DNA of 28,165 nt, taken from Myxococcales bacterium (GTDB lineage Bacteria; Myxococcota_A; Bradymonadia; Bradymonadales; Bradymonadaceae). Location of the stretch: the NCBI GenBank assembly GCA_007120915.1, contig SKMT01000149.1, forward strand, positions 1 through 28,165, in the 5' to 3' direction. Position numbers and translations under genes: made by a program. A model generated the notes under the pieces. It did no database searches, was not told where the DNA came from, and worked only from the letters and a program-made list of their open reading frames with translations. Of the stretch, positions 10,918-19,479 are shown one piece after another (the stretch's first letter is position 1; every line of letters begins with the position of its first letter).

Positions 10918-12312
10918 ATGAATTTCTTTGGCTCATTGTTCAAGTCCCTTTCGGCTCCGACGGCCATAATCCTGGCCGCGGCAATCCTGTTGTGGTCGGT
11001 TCCGGCCGCTGCGGCGGGGTTCTTTTTGCCTACCCGCGGTGTCGAATCGACCGCCCGCGGCGGCGCCAGTATCGCCCCCGGCGACGCCACCCCCGATACC
11101 ATCTGGCACAACCCGGCGGGGCTGACCGTTCTCGACGATCACGAACTGTCGGTGGACCTGGCGATGGTGCACGCCTCCGTTGAACATCAGCGCGCTCCCC
11201 GTCAGATGGATGACGGTTCCACCCGCAGCTACGACCCGGTCCAAAATCAGGCTCTGCCAAATTTTATCCCCTCTATCACCGCCGGAGGCCCCACCCACAT
11301 CGACGATGTGCACTGGGGCGCCGGGCTGTACACCCATTACGCCTTCGGGTCACGCTACCCCGAAGACGGCCCTCAACGCTACGTGTTGATCGACAACGTC
11401 GGCTCTTCGCTGGCATATCTGCACGCGGCGGTGGGCATCGAGTTGAGCGACGATGTGTCGGTGGGCGTAGGAATCCAGAATTTTGTGGGCAATTTCCGAC
11501 TGGTGTCTGCCGGTTCCGGGTACACCGGAATGTTTGGTGATCCCGAGGACGAAGACCTCGACATTCTGGCCGAAGCCAACGTCACCAGCTTCTTTAGCCC
11601 CTCCGCAAACTTCGGGCTGAGCTATCAACTCAGCGAGCGGGTCCACACCGGGGTGTCCGTACAACTTCCCCATATTTTCAGCGACAACGAAGCGACCATC
11701 GACACCCGCGAGCCATCCCACCCCAGCTACGACGGCGCCGAAATCACAGACAACCGCGTCGAAGTCTCCGTTCCGTTCCCCTTCTATGTGCGCGCCGGCG
11801 CCCGCTACGCCGGTGACAGCTTCGACATCGAAGCCGCTGTCATCTACCAGCACTGGTCACTGTTAGACGAGGTCGTCATCAACCCCCGGGACGCCCAGGT
11901 CAGCGGGGCGGCGACCATCGACGACGCTTACGTCCAGCCGCTGACCATCCCCCAGGAGTTCCAGAACACCTTCTCCGCGCATCTGGGCGGGCAATACAAC
12001 CTGACCGAAAGCATCGATCTGCGCGGCGGTTACACCTACGAGCGCGGCGCCGTACCGGATCATCGCTACAGCCTGTTTGCGCTCGACCCCGACAAACACC
12101 AGATCTCAGGGGGGCTGGGCTACTCCTACGACGACTGGGTCATCGACGCGACCGGCGCCGCTATCATCATGCCGTCGAAAACGATCACCGACTCCGAAGT
12201 GCGTCAGAACAACGCCTCCGACCCCGACCGCGACCACTCCATCGTCGTGGCCAACGGCAGCTATGAGCACTTCGGATTTATCGTCGGGCTGTCAACGCGG
12301 TATCGGTTTTGA
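10918..12312 (+). CDS. FadL/OmpP1-family outer-membrane transporter
   Basis: 464 residues. A signal peptide ends around residue 33 (VPAAAA), and the mature N-terminus begins GFFLPTRGVESTARGGAS followed by DTIWHNPAGL, the hallmark of FadL-type barrels (small residues, then NPAG). The rest alternates in beta-strand fashion and ends in an aromatic residue (STRYRF), the usual outer-membrane assembly signal. Members take up long-chain fatty acids or other hydrophobic compounds. It lies divergent to the RND operon and could share its regulation. The ribosome site before the ATG at 10918 is weak. Confidence 0.9.
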   Translation: MNFFGSLFKSLSAPTAIILAAAILLWSVPAAAAGFFLPTRGVESTARGGASIAPGDATPDTIWHNPAGLTVLDDHELSVDLAMVHASVEHQRAPRQMDDGSTRSYDPVQNQALPNFIPSITAGGPTHIDDVHWGAGLYTHYAFGSRYPEDGPQRYVLIDNVGSSLAYLHAAVGIELSDDVSVGVGIQNFVGNFRLVSAGSGYTGMFGDPEDEDLDILAEANVTSFFSPSANFGLSYQLSERVHTGVSVQLPHIFSDNEATIDTREPSHPSYDGAEITDNRVEVSVPFPFYVRAGARYAGDSFDIEAAVIYQHWSLLDEVVINPRDAQVSGAATIDDAYVQPLTIPQEFQNTFSAHLGGQYNLTESIDLRGGYTYERGAVPDHRYSLFALDPDKHQISGGLGYSYDDWVIDATGAAIIMPSKTITDSEVRQNNASDPDRDHSIVVANGSYEHFGFIVGLSTRYRF

Positions 12313-12340
12313 TGCGCGCAACCCGGGATGGTTTCATCAA

Positions 12341-12443
12341 CGCCGTCTATCGACCATCCGTGGTTCCACCACCGCCGTCTATCGACCATCCGTGGTTCCA
12401 CCACCGCCGTCTATCGACCATCCGTGGTTCCACCACCGCCGTC
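12341..12443. repeat. 32-bp tandem repeat, three identical copies plus a partial
   Basis: Three identical 32-bp units start at 12341, 12373 and 12405, and a 7-bp partial unit starts at 12437; a degenerate half-unit precedes the first (12327-12340). Each unit contains a short hairpin, GTGGT-TCC-ACCAC, followed by CGCCGTC. There are no spacers, so this is not a CRISPR array. Confidence 0.95.
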
Positions 12444-12607
12444 CGATGGGCCAAGGCGCCATCGCTGTTCATGTCGGGCGCTGAACTGCGCGCCCGAGAA
12501 TGCTCAGGAGCCACGGTCGCGTCGTTCGGTAGTATTCGACTGCAGGCGTTGATAGCGACATCACAGCCCACCGTACCCGGTAAAGGCACCCTGCGCGGAG
12601 GCGTTAT

Positions 12608-12621
12608 GACCTCCGGAGGTC
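12608..12621. other. Perfect 14-bp palindrome
   Basis: GACCTCCGGAGGTC equals its own reverse complement. It lies four bases before the 8-bp tandem array and about 170 bp upstream of the lipoprotein start. It could be an operator; nothing identifies a partner. Confidence 0.45.
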
Positions 12622-12624
12622 GCC

Positions 12625-12696
12625 CCAACTCTCCAACTCTCCAACTCTCCAACTCTCCAACTCTCCAACTCTCCAACTCTCCAACCCTCCAACTGT
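12625..12696. repeat. Octanucleotide tandem array CCAACTCT, nine units
   Basis: Seven perfect copies of CCAACTCT followed by two variants (CCAACCCT, CCAACTGT). The unit length is eight, not seven as in the other arrays, but the CCA core is shared. The perfect copies make slippage during replication likely. Confidence 0.95.
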
Positions 12697-12789
12697 CGTT
12701 CGCGCCCCTTGCCTTTGTTTCCAATCGCAGTAAAGTAGCCGAAGGCTTTGGTGCAACAGAGATTAACAGACGTTCGAAAGGGAGTCGTT

Positions 12790-15681
12790 ATGCGAGGATA
12801 TACGGGTTTGAGTCGCTGGATTGCCATCGCTTCGGTGGCGTTGTTTGCGTGGGTGCTTTCCGCCTGCGGAGATGACCCGCCGCAGATTATCGATGGCGAT
12901 GACGCCAATGAATGTGGCGGCCAGGAGACCCTGGAGTATGACGGCGAAGAAGCCGAGCCCGGTGACTCCTGTGGTGAGTGCGGAGAGCTGGCATGCCTCG
13001 GCGAAAACGAGTTGCACTGCAGCGATCCCGGAGCCAATGAGTGCGGCGGCTGCGAAGAGCTGGACGACGAGCCCGGCGACAGTTGCACCACCGCCGACGA
13101 CGAAGACGGCATCTGGGAGTGCGACGGCGACAATGACGTCGTCTGTGTCGACCCCGGCCTCAACGCCTGCGGTGGCACCGAAACGCTCGACGCCGAACCT
13201 GGTGACTCCTGTGGCGACTGCATGCTCGACAGATACGAATGCGCCGGCTCCGACGACGTTCAGTGCGAAGACGACATCGGTTGCCCGCAGGCCAGCGATG
13301 TGGAGGCGACCCAGGGAGAGCACGCCGGGGCGGTGGTCGTCACCTGGCGCGGCAGCGTCTACGCCGAAGCCTATCGCATCTACCGCGACGGCGATCAGAT
13401 CGGCGAAGTCTCCGCCGGAAATCTCTCCTACACCGATGAGGACGCCGACCCCGCCGGCGCCCCCGAAGACCTCGACCTGACAGCCTCCGACGATGAAACC
13501 GACGGCGTACACCTTGAGTGGAGCCACGGCGACGGCGCTGTCTCCGAGCACGAATATGAAGTCGAAATTGTCTTCCCCGAAGCCATCTCCGACCGCTCCG
13601 ATTCCGCCCTGGGATGGGCCGGCGCCGAAGTGGACCATTACGAAATCTCCGTCGATGACGGCGACCGGGTCTACACCCAGGATGAGGGCACCAGCTTCGT
13701 CGACACCCAAGCAGCATATGCGACTGTCGACGACGTAACGCCCACCGTCGACGAGACCGGCTGGGATTTCATCACCCTCGAAGCCTCCCCCCAGATCGTC
13801 GACGCCGCCGAACACGACTACGAAGTCAGCGCCGTCGTCGACGGTCAAACCGGCGACGCGGCCACTGACACAGGACAGCGCGCCCACGGCGACGCCGACT
13901 ATACATGGTGGCACGCTGAAGAGGACGGCGATGTCGGTGACTTCGACGAAATGACCGACTGTGCCGATACTACCGACTGCACCGAAGACTTCCCCGTCGA
14001 CTCCGACGTGGCCGAAAAATACTACCGGTTCAGCGTCGACGGCGACGGCATCGACGAGACCGTCAGCGACTCCGTCAACGCCGGCGTCGATCTCTTGGAC
14101 GTGGTTCCCGACGACATCAGCGATCTGATGATCGGCGAAGAAGCCACCATCAGCGTTCAGCTCGTCGATCCCGACGACGGCAGCTCTGTGGGCCGCCAGG
14201 ACGCAACCATCGACATCGATGTCTCCGCCGACGACGCCGTCTCCGGCGATCTTCCGGGGCCTGTGGACACCGACGCCGATGGTTACGCGGAAGACCAGAT
14301 CACCTTCGATCAGGAAGCCCAGGACGTGATCATCTCCTGGACCGCCGACGACCCCCGGGTGACCGATGATACCGTCGACCAGCAGCCCTTCGATGTGGTC
14401 GCCGAGCCGGCCGACGGCGATTCCACCTCCATGGTCGCCCTGGATACCACCGCCGAACTGCTGGCGAACGACGACGATTACACCATCGTCGAAATTGAGG
14501 TGCGCGACGGCGACGACGAACCGATCTCGGGAGCCAGCATCGACGCCGACGTCGCATCGGGAGCCACCCTGTTCGACTGCGATGAATTCACCGACTCCGA
14601 CGGAACCGCCCGCTGCAGCATCCGCGCCGACGAGCCGGGCAGCTACGACGTCAACCTGACGGCACCGACGTCGATGACCCTCGAAGATGTCGGCCCGTTC
14701 TACGCTACCGCTGACGACTACGATGACGTCGAAGGCGACATATACGACGCTGCCGTCTTCGGTGACTATCTTGTCATCGGCGGTGAAAATCTGGAAGCCG
14801 GCGGCGAAAGCTGGGACGGCTGGGTGTTCCTCGACCGCGTATCCGGAGAGATGATGGGCAACGACAAGAACATCGATCGCGTTGATGCGCTGGTGTTCGA
14901 TGACGACGACCTGTTCGTTCTCGGAGATGGCCAGGTTCACCGCAATGATGTCGATTCGGTAGGCACCAGCGACTGGGAAACCAGTGACGACGGACTCGGC
15001 GACCTGATGGTCGTCGACGGCGATTACGTCGCCGTGTTCGAGTCCGACAGCGGCGACGCGGTGTCGTTGAACCGCGATGACTTAAGCGAAGAAGATACGA
15101 CCCTGGGGCTGTTCGACAGCGCCGAAATCGACGCCGTTCGCGCCGCTGACTCCACCGTCTTCGCGCTCGGCTTTTACGAGGATGACCTGCTGTTTGATGA
15201 GGACAAGACGTTCGCCACCTACGACCTGCCCGGGCTCGACACCGACGAGTATCTGGACGTCGACGATGTCGACGGGTCCATCGACTTCTTCGACATCGGC
15301 GACTCCAACGCCCATTTCGTCGCCGGTGGGTTCGACGACATCCACAACGAAGGTGTCGAACATCTGGCCCGCCTCAACGACGACGGCACCGTCCACACCG
15401 GCTTCGACCCCGAAGAGTTGCCCGTCGTCGACGGTGGGCTGTTCTACACCGACGGAATGGTCTTTAGCGCCGGGCGGCTCGACGGTTCCGGCGGCGCCGC
15501 CTACGACGCCGACAACGGCGATCTGGTCGCCGATCACAGCCTCGACAACGACTACGCCTGGGGCGCCATCGTCGATACTCCCCGACACTTCGTGTTGTTC
15601 GGTGACATCGACGGCGAAGACCCAAGCACTAATTTCGAAATCGTGCTGCGGCCCGACGTCGACGTCGACCTCATCGACTGA
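12790..15681 (+). CDS. Large Asp-rich lipoprotein with Cys-rich and beta-type domains
   Basis: 963 residues. A signal peptide with lipobox LSAC places the lipidated Cys at residue 26. Residues 35-165 hold repeated Cys-rich modules (ANECGG, EPGDSCGEC). Around 170-330 come fibronectin-III-like stretches (VVVTWRGSVYAEAYRIYRDG), then segments like bacterial Ig-like/Big domains at about 430-640 (ISVQLVDPDDGSS; IVEIEVRDGDDEPISGAS). The last 300 residues have repeated strands with FDDDDLFVLGDGQV-type elements, possibly a beta-propeller. Aspartate is extremely abundant, consistent with a salt-adapted surface protein. The ATG at 12790 is chosen because of the AAGGGAG ribosome site and the lipoprotein signal; an upstream in-frame start at 12748 would add 14 unlikely residues. 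Function unknown, perhaps adhesion. Confidence 0.87.
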   Translation: MRGYTGLSRWIAIASVALFAWVLSACGDDPPQIIDGDDANECGGQETLEYDGEEAEPGDSCGECGELACLGENELHCSDPGANECGGCEELDDEPGDSCTTADDEDGIWECDGDNDVVCVDPGLNACGGTETLDAEPGDSCGDCMLDRYECAGSDDVQCEDDIGCPQASDVEATQGEHAGAVVVTWRGSVYAEAYRIYRDGDQIGEVSAGNLSYTDEDADPAGAPEDLDLTASDDETDGVHLEWSHGDGAVSEHEYEVEIVFPEAISDRSDSALGWAGAEVDHYEISVDDGDRVYTQDEGTSFVDTQAAYATVDDVTPTVDETGWDFITLEASPQIVDAAEHDYEVSAVVDGQTGDAATDTGQRAHGDADYTWWHAEEDGDVGDFDEMTDCADTTDCTEDFPVDSDVAEKYYRFSVDGDGIDETVSDSVNAGVDLLDVVPDDISDLMIGEEATISVQLVDPDDGSSVGRQDATIDIDVSADDAVSGDLPGPVDTDADGYAEDQITFDQEAQDVIISWTADDPRVTDDTVDQQPFDVVAEPADGDSTSMVALDTTAELLANDDDYTIVEIEVRDGDDEPISGASIDADVASGATLFDCDEFTDSDGTARCSIRADEPGSYDVNLTAPTSMTLEDVGPFYATADDYDDVEGDIYDAAVFGDYLVIGGENLEAGGESWDGWVFLDRVSGEMMGNDKNIDRVDALVFDDDDLFVLGDGQVHRNDVDSVGTSDWETSDDGLGDLMVVDGDYVAVFESDSGDAVSLNRDDLSEEDTTLGLFDSAEIDAVRAADSTVFALGFYEDDLLFDEDKTFATYDLPGLDTDEYLDVDDVDGSIDFFDIGDSNAHFVAGGFDDIHNEGVEHLARLNDDGTVHTGFDPEELPVVDGGLFYTDGMVFSAGRLDGSGGAAYDADNGDLVADHSLDNDYAWGAIVDTPRHFVLFGDIDGEDPSTNFEIVLRPDVDVDLID

Positions 15682-15801
15682 GGTCGGTTGGTCGTTATTG
15701 GTTGTTGGTAGTTCGTTATTGGTTGTTGGTTCGATGCGTGCAGGTTGCCCGGACCTCCACGCAACCACCGACCACCAACCAATAACCAATAACTACTAAC
15801 C
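15682..15801. terminator. Inverted heptanucleotide arrays around a hairpin, between convergent genes
   Basis: Directly after the lipoprotein stop codon, seven 7-bp units of TATTGGT/TGTTGGT type run from 15682 to 15730. The complementary family (ACCAACC/AATAACC) runs from 15767 to 15801, so the arms can pair. Inside is a hairpin with arms GCGTGCAGGT and ACCTCCACGC (one mismatch). The right array contains the Smr gene's stop codon (15796-15798). It probably acts as a bidirectional 3'-end structure; that role is inference. There is no classical U-tract. Confidence 0.6.
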
Positions 15802-16800
15802 AATGATCAGCTCGACGATGATGCTGCCGTAATCCCCGCCGCGAAGGCGGCGGGGAACGTAGCCTCTGATCATCTCCTGGCCCGGCCCCTCCAGCCACTC
15901 GATGACCGCCGGCTTCAGCACCGGCTCGGTCTTCGATTTCAGCCCGCGCCCGGGTACCACGTCCACAAATTGGGTTTCGCTTCCGTGATAGCGGTCGATG
16001 AACGCGCGTAGTTCGTCGACCGCTTCGTCGCGCGTCATCTTGCGCACCACCAGCTTCGGGACCTGATGGGAGCGTTTGAAACGCTCGAAGCGTTGCATCA
16101 TCGCCTGCTGGGCTTTGCCAAGCGGTGGAATGTAGTGCAACCCGTCGCCTTCGGTGGGAAGAGGCGGAGTGAGAAGAGAGCGGGTGTCGTCGGGTTGCTC
16201 ATCCCTGCCGGCAGATCGGCGGCGACGCTTTTGATGGTATTTATCGCGGTCATCCAGTGGTTTCACGTCACCGACAGCTTTGTGAAACATCGCTTCGTCG
16301 CGAAGGTTCTGGACCTGACGGCGCGCCTCGTTCTCATCGAGGTCCTCCGTTTCGTCACCGGCCGTCGGCGTTGGATCCCAGGACTGCTGGCGGTTGTCTT
16401 CGACGGGCTCTCCGGTGCCGCTGGCCCCCTTGAACTTCGCCTCGTACACCTCGGCGGGGTCGATACTGTCGACGGCCTCCTCGAACAGTTGCCGGTCCGT
16501 CTTCACCTCACCGGTATCCTCTTCAGCCGGAGCAGAAGAGACCTGTCCGCCCGGCGTGCCCGGTGTATCACCGGGGTCGGTCGGTTCCGGAATCTCATCG
16601 GGGTCCATGTTCTCCATGGCCCGCCGAAACAGCTCGTCGTCGGACAACTGCTCCGATGATTCGGTGGAGGAGCCCGACGACGGTTCTGAGCTGTCACCCT
16701 GCTGTTGCGTACGCTCTTCACCGTCGGCGACCTCGATATCGAGATCGGCGAGTTGGTCGGCCAGCGGATTGTGGCCCGAGTTGTCGTCGTTGTTGCCCAT
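15796..16800 (-). CDS. Smr-domain protein with eroded active-site motifs
   Basis: 334 residues. The C-terminal 95 or so residues follow the Smr (MutS2/SmrA-like) plan: TRDEAVDELRAFIDR, then VDVVPGRGLKSKTEPVLKPA, then EWLEG and a final strand with GGDYGSIIVEL. In active Smr domains the central motif is HGxG and an upstream motif is LDLHG; here Pro273 replaces His, and LVVRKM replaces LDLHG, so nuclease activity is doubtful. The N-terminal half is acidic and disordered, with three copies of a short helix motif of type LFxxAVxxxxP at about residues 57-67, 105-115 and 171-181; the last, MFHKAVGDVKPL, matches the usual lead-in of bacterial Smr proteins. A GGAGG ribosome site precedes the ATG. It is the last gene of a probable minus-strand operon, 57 bp after the nitrilase-like gene. 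Confidence 0.85.
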   Translation of the reverse strand: MGNNDDNSGHNPLADQLADLDIEVADGEERTQQQGDSSEPSSGSSTESSEQLSDDELFRRAMENMDPDEIPEPTDPGDTPGTPGGQVSSAPAEEDTGEVKTDRQLFEEAVDSIDPAEVYEAKFKGASGTGEPVEDNRQQSWDPTPTAGDETEDLDENEARRQVQNLRDEAMFHKAVGDVKPLDDRDKYHQKRRRRSAGRDEQPDDTRSLLTPPLPTEGDGLHYIPPLGKAQQAMMQRFERFKRSHQVPKLVVRKMTRDEAVDELRAFIDRYHGSETQFVDVVPGRGLKSKTEPVLKPAVIEWLEGPGQEMIRGYVPRRLRGGDYGSIIVELIIG

Positions 16801-16857
16801 CGAGTCCTCCGAAGTCTACGTGAACAACGCCCCCGCACACCGGTTCATTTCGGCGGT

Positions 16858-19434
16858 TTACTCGTCGAGATCGGTGATGCCCAGGCGCACCCGGTAGCCG
16901 TCGTCCGGGTTGTAATCGACCCAGCCGATGACCACCCGGTTGTCGACCACCGTCAGATCGGGCCACCAGGAAACGGCCTGCCCATCGGAGACGACCACCG
17001 GCTGCTCATCGCCCGGCAGATCGGCGACGACCACCGATGTCTCCTCGCGAAGCTCCAGCCAGGCGGCGGCCACGTCGTCCTCACCGACCGGCTCTACCGC
17101 CGGCAGCCAGGAGTGGGTCGGATACGACTCGCCGCTGCGGTCGAGCACCACCGTCTCGCCAAGCTCGTCCTCTTCCAGATCCCAGTGCCGGTACACCGCG
17201 TCGGTGTCGGGACGCCGGTCGGCCTGGAAGGTCCAGGAGACGATGGCCTCTTCGTCGTCGACCACCACGACCCGCGGGTCGGTGTGCAACCGCTCGAAGT
17301 CATCGCCCGCCCCGTCGATGCGACGTGTCTCCGACCAGCTTTCGCCCCCGTCCGTGCTGAACGTGGCGTACAGATCCCACTGGAAATCACGGAAATCCGT
17401 CCAGGCGACCACGATGGTCTCCCCGCTTTTGCCGACGGCGGGATGCCACTGGTTGCCCCGGGTGTTCGGCGGGTCGACTTCGGCGTCGTCGTCCACCGGC
17501 TGCGGTTCGCCAAACGACGAGCTGGTCTGAGCCCCGCCGTCGTCCGCGGTCGTCAGGACCACCCGGTCTTGGCCCGTATCCCCGCTGGTGTAGACCACGG
17601 TCAGCTCATCTGTGTCGGCGGCGATGTCGGCGAGCCAACTGTCGCCTTCGTCTTCCCCGTCGATCAGAAGCCCCGTGGTCTGCACATCCCCAATCTCTTC
17701 GGCGTCATCGATGTCATAACGAGCACCCACGACCTGGCTGAACGCCGGATCGTCGCCGACGTTCTGGCCGAAGACCACCACATCGCCGTCGTCGTTAAAC
17801 GCCAGAGTGGGCGCGATCATCTCTCCATCGTCATCACCGCCGAACACAAGAGAGTCGCCGAACATCGGCTGGTAGCTGTCGGTTTCATCGTCGAACTCAA
17901 ACAGCGACGTCTCGACCTGGCGCACATCGTCGGTCTGCCAACTTACAGCGATACGATCGTCGCCGGCGGCGATGCGCGGGCGTTGAGGAACCTGGGCGGA
18001 GCCGACGTCGTACTGCGCGACGGTGACCACCTGGTCGAAGCCGGCGTCGTGGTCCTCTTCGTAATCGTAGTCCAGCCGGTCGCTGACATCGCGCCCGACC
18101 ACGCCGTCGACGTAGGCATTTTCCTCCGGCTCACCGGAGCCGCGAAGCATCGCCTCGCCGAGTTGCCGCAACTGCTCGCGCCGCTCTTCCAGTGTCAGAT
18201 CGGGGTCGTCTTCGATGGGGTCTTCAAACGCCCAGTCACCGACCTCCAGAAACCCGGGCCGTTGGTGCTGGCCGACGAACCCGCCCAGTTGAACCCCGGG
18301 GTGGGCCTGGCCCCAGACAACGGGCTGGCCGTCGAACACAAAGTCGATAAAATTGCCGGTCAACACCGGCATCGCCCCGTACAGATAGGACGGATACTTC
18401 TGCACCGCCGCCCATCCGCTCTGGGTGATCACATCGGGCAGCCACTCCTCCTGATCGTCGAGCTGAGTGATCGTCCAGCCGCTGAACGCCTCCGGCTGCA
18501 CCTGGGTGTCTGCCCCCAGAAGCCCCAGCCGGTCGTTCAACGGCGGCATCCAGGCGTCCTTGGAGGTGAACACACCGAACTGCAACGGCCCCACTTCCAC
18601 GGGCCGAAGGGTGTCGACCGGCCCGTAGGATAGCGCCAACTCCTCTTCTTCGGTCTCCGTCAGATAGGGCTTGTGCACCCGCTCGACCAGATTGCCCTCC
18701 GGGTCGTAGATGATGGCGCTGTTGAAGACATCGGACCCGTCAGGAACGAACACCGATTCGACGTCATCCAGATCCGGGTCTGCCCAGCGCTCAATCAGTT
18801 CGGGGTCGGTCTCCTCCCGCACTTCAGCGACGTTCCCGGAGGTGAGCACCCAGGCGTCGTAGTCGTCGGCGATCGACGAGAACGTCTGGTCCATCGCCCG
18901 CCACAGCGTATCGGTCAGCCCCAGCAAAATTCGCTGGGGAAGCTCCATGCCGTCAAACCAGTCGTTCACATCGCCGATGGGGTCTTCGTAGGCAGCCATC
19001 AACAACGCAAATGCCTCCTGTGCCCCGGAGGCTTCCCGCGCCTCCTCTCCCCGGCTTCCGATCAGCCCGGCGTGAAGCCCCGCGTCTTCAGGAAACAGCA
19101 AAATATTGGGCCGTTCGTCGCTGAGACAGTCGGCGATTTCGTGGACCTGGCCCCGGAAGTAGTTTTCGTAGCTGGCGTAGGAGTTGGCATCTTCCATCCG
19201 GATCTTCGACCCGAAGGTAAACACCCGCGCTTCGCCGTCGTCATCGAAGCTGATGTCACACTCCGGAGGTTCCCCGAAGTTTTCGTCGACATCACCTACA
19301 TCATCGCCCACATCGTCGCCCACGTCCTGTTCGACCCCGGTGTCGGGATCATCTTCGACGTCGTCACAGCCAGAACAGGCGGCGAAAACCACTGCCAACG
19401 AAGCGATACAGACCAACGAAAACCGGTTCCTCAT
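16858..19434 (-). CDS. Lipoprotein with nitrilase-like domain (Cys replaced by Ser) and Asp-box repeats
   Basis: 858 residues. A lipoprotein-type signal ends at Cys20 (FAAC) or Cys23, followed by an acidic linker. Residues 70-400 resemble the carbon-nitrogen hydrolase (nitrilase/biotinidase/vanin) fold: NILLFPEDAGL contributes Glu116, LVERVHKPYL contributes Lys255, and LQFGVFTSKDAW aligns with the family's GxFxCxD nucleophile segment. The nucleophile position is Ser291 (codon at 18562-18564) instead of Cys, so normal amidase chemistry is unlikely or altered. Residues 480-850 are beta-rich with an Asp box, STDGGESW at about 693-700, as in sialidase-type propellers. The ATG at 19434 is preferred over the GTG three bases earlier because GAGGAG then has proper spacing. 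It sits 45 bp after pqqE and is probably co-transcribed. Expected outside the cytoplasm. Confidence 0.8.
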   Translation of the reverse strand: MRNRFSLVCIASLAVVFAACSGCDDVEDDPDTGVEQDVGDDVGDDVGDVDENFGEPPECDISFDDDGEARVFTFGSKIRMEDANSYASYENYFRGQVHEIADCLSDERPNILLFPEDAGLHAGLIGSRGEEAREASGAQEAFALLMAAYEDPIGDVNDWFDGMELPQRILLGLTDTLWRAMDQTFSSIADDYDAWVLTSGNVAEVREETDPELIERWADPDLDDVESVFVPDGSDVFNSAIIYDPEGNLVERVHKPYLTETEEEELALSYGPVDTLRPVEVGPLQFGVFTSKDAWMPPLNDRLGLLGADTQVQPEAFSGWTITQLDDQEEWLPDVITQSGWAAVQKYPSYLYGAMPVLTGNFIDFVFDGQPVVWGQAHPGVQLGGFVGQHQRPGFLEVGDWAFEDPIEDDPDLTLEERREQLRQLGEAMLRGSGEPEENAYVDGVVGRDVSDRLDYDYEEDHDAGFDQVVTVAQYDVGSAQVPQRPRIAAGDDRIAVSWQTDDVRQVETSLFEFDDETDSYQPMFGDSLVFGGDDDGEMIAPTLAFNDDGDVVVFGQNVGDDPAFSQVVGARYDIDDAEEIGDVQTTGLLIDGEDEGDSWLADIAADTDELTVVYTSGDTGQDRVVLTTADDGGAQTSSSFGEPQPVDDDAEVDPPNTRGNQWHPAVGKSGETIVVAWTDFRDFQWDLYATFSTDGGESWSETRRIDGAGDDFERLHTDPRVVVVDDEEAIVSWTFQADRRPDTDAVYRHWDLEEDELGETVVLDRSGESYPTHSWLPAVEPVGEDDVAAAWLELREETSVVVADLPGDEQPVVVSDGQAVSWWPDLTVVDNRVVIGWVDYNPDDGYRVRLGITDLDE

Positions 19435-19479
19435 CACGAACTCCTCGGGGATGGTGGGACCACGCCGGGACTGTATCGC

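Larger units (their letters stand above)
12313..12789. other. 477-bp intergenic region, rich in repeats, no gene seen
   Basis: Between the FadL-like gene and the Asp-rich lipoprotein there is no convincing gene. Frames that stay open on both strands do so because of the repeats and have no ribosome sites or recognisable domains. It holds a 32-bp tandem repeat (12341-12443), a 14-bp palindrome (12608-12621) and an 8-bp tandem array (12625-12696). The lipoprotein promoter should lie in the last part. Confidence 0.7.

Noticed and set aside
12341..12443. Possible CRISPR array (32-bp identical repeats)
   Set aside because: The repeats are directly adjacent with no spacers, and no cas gene is near.
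12309..12875. A plus-strand open frame across the repeat region after the FadL-like gene
   Set aside because: Its repeats in protein form are direct translations of the 32-bp and 8-bp tandem DNA repeats, and it overlaps the well-supported lipoprotein start.
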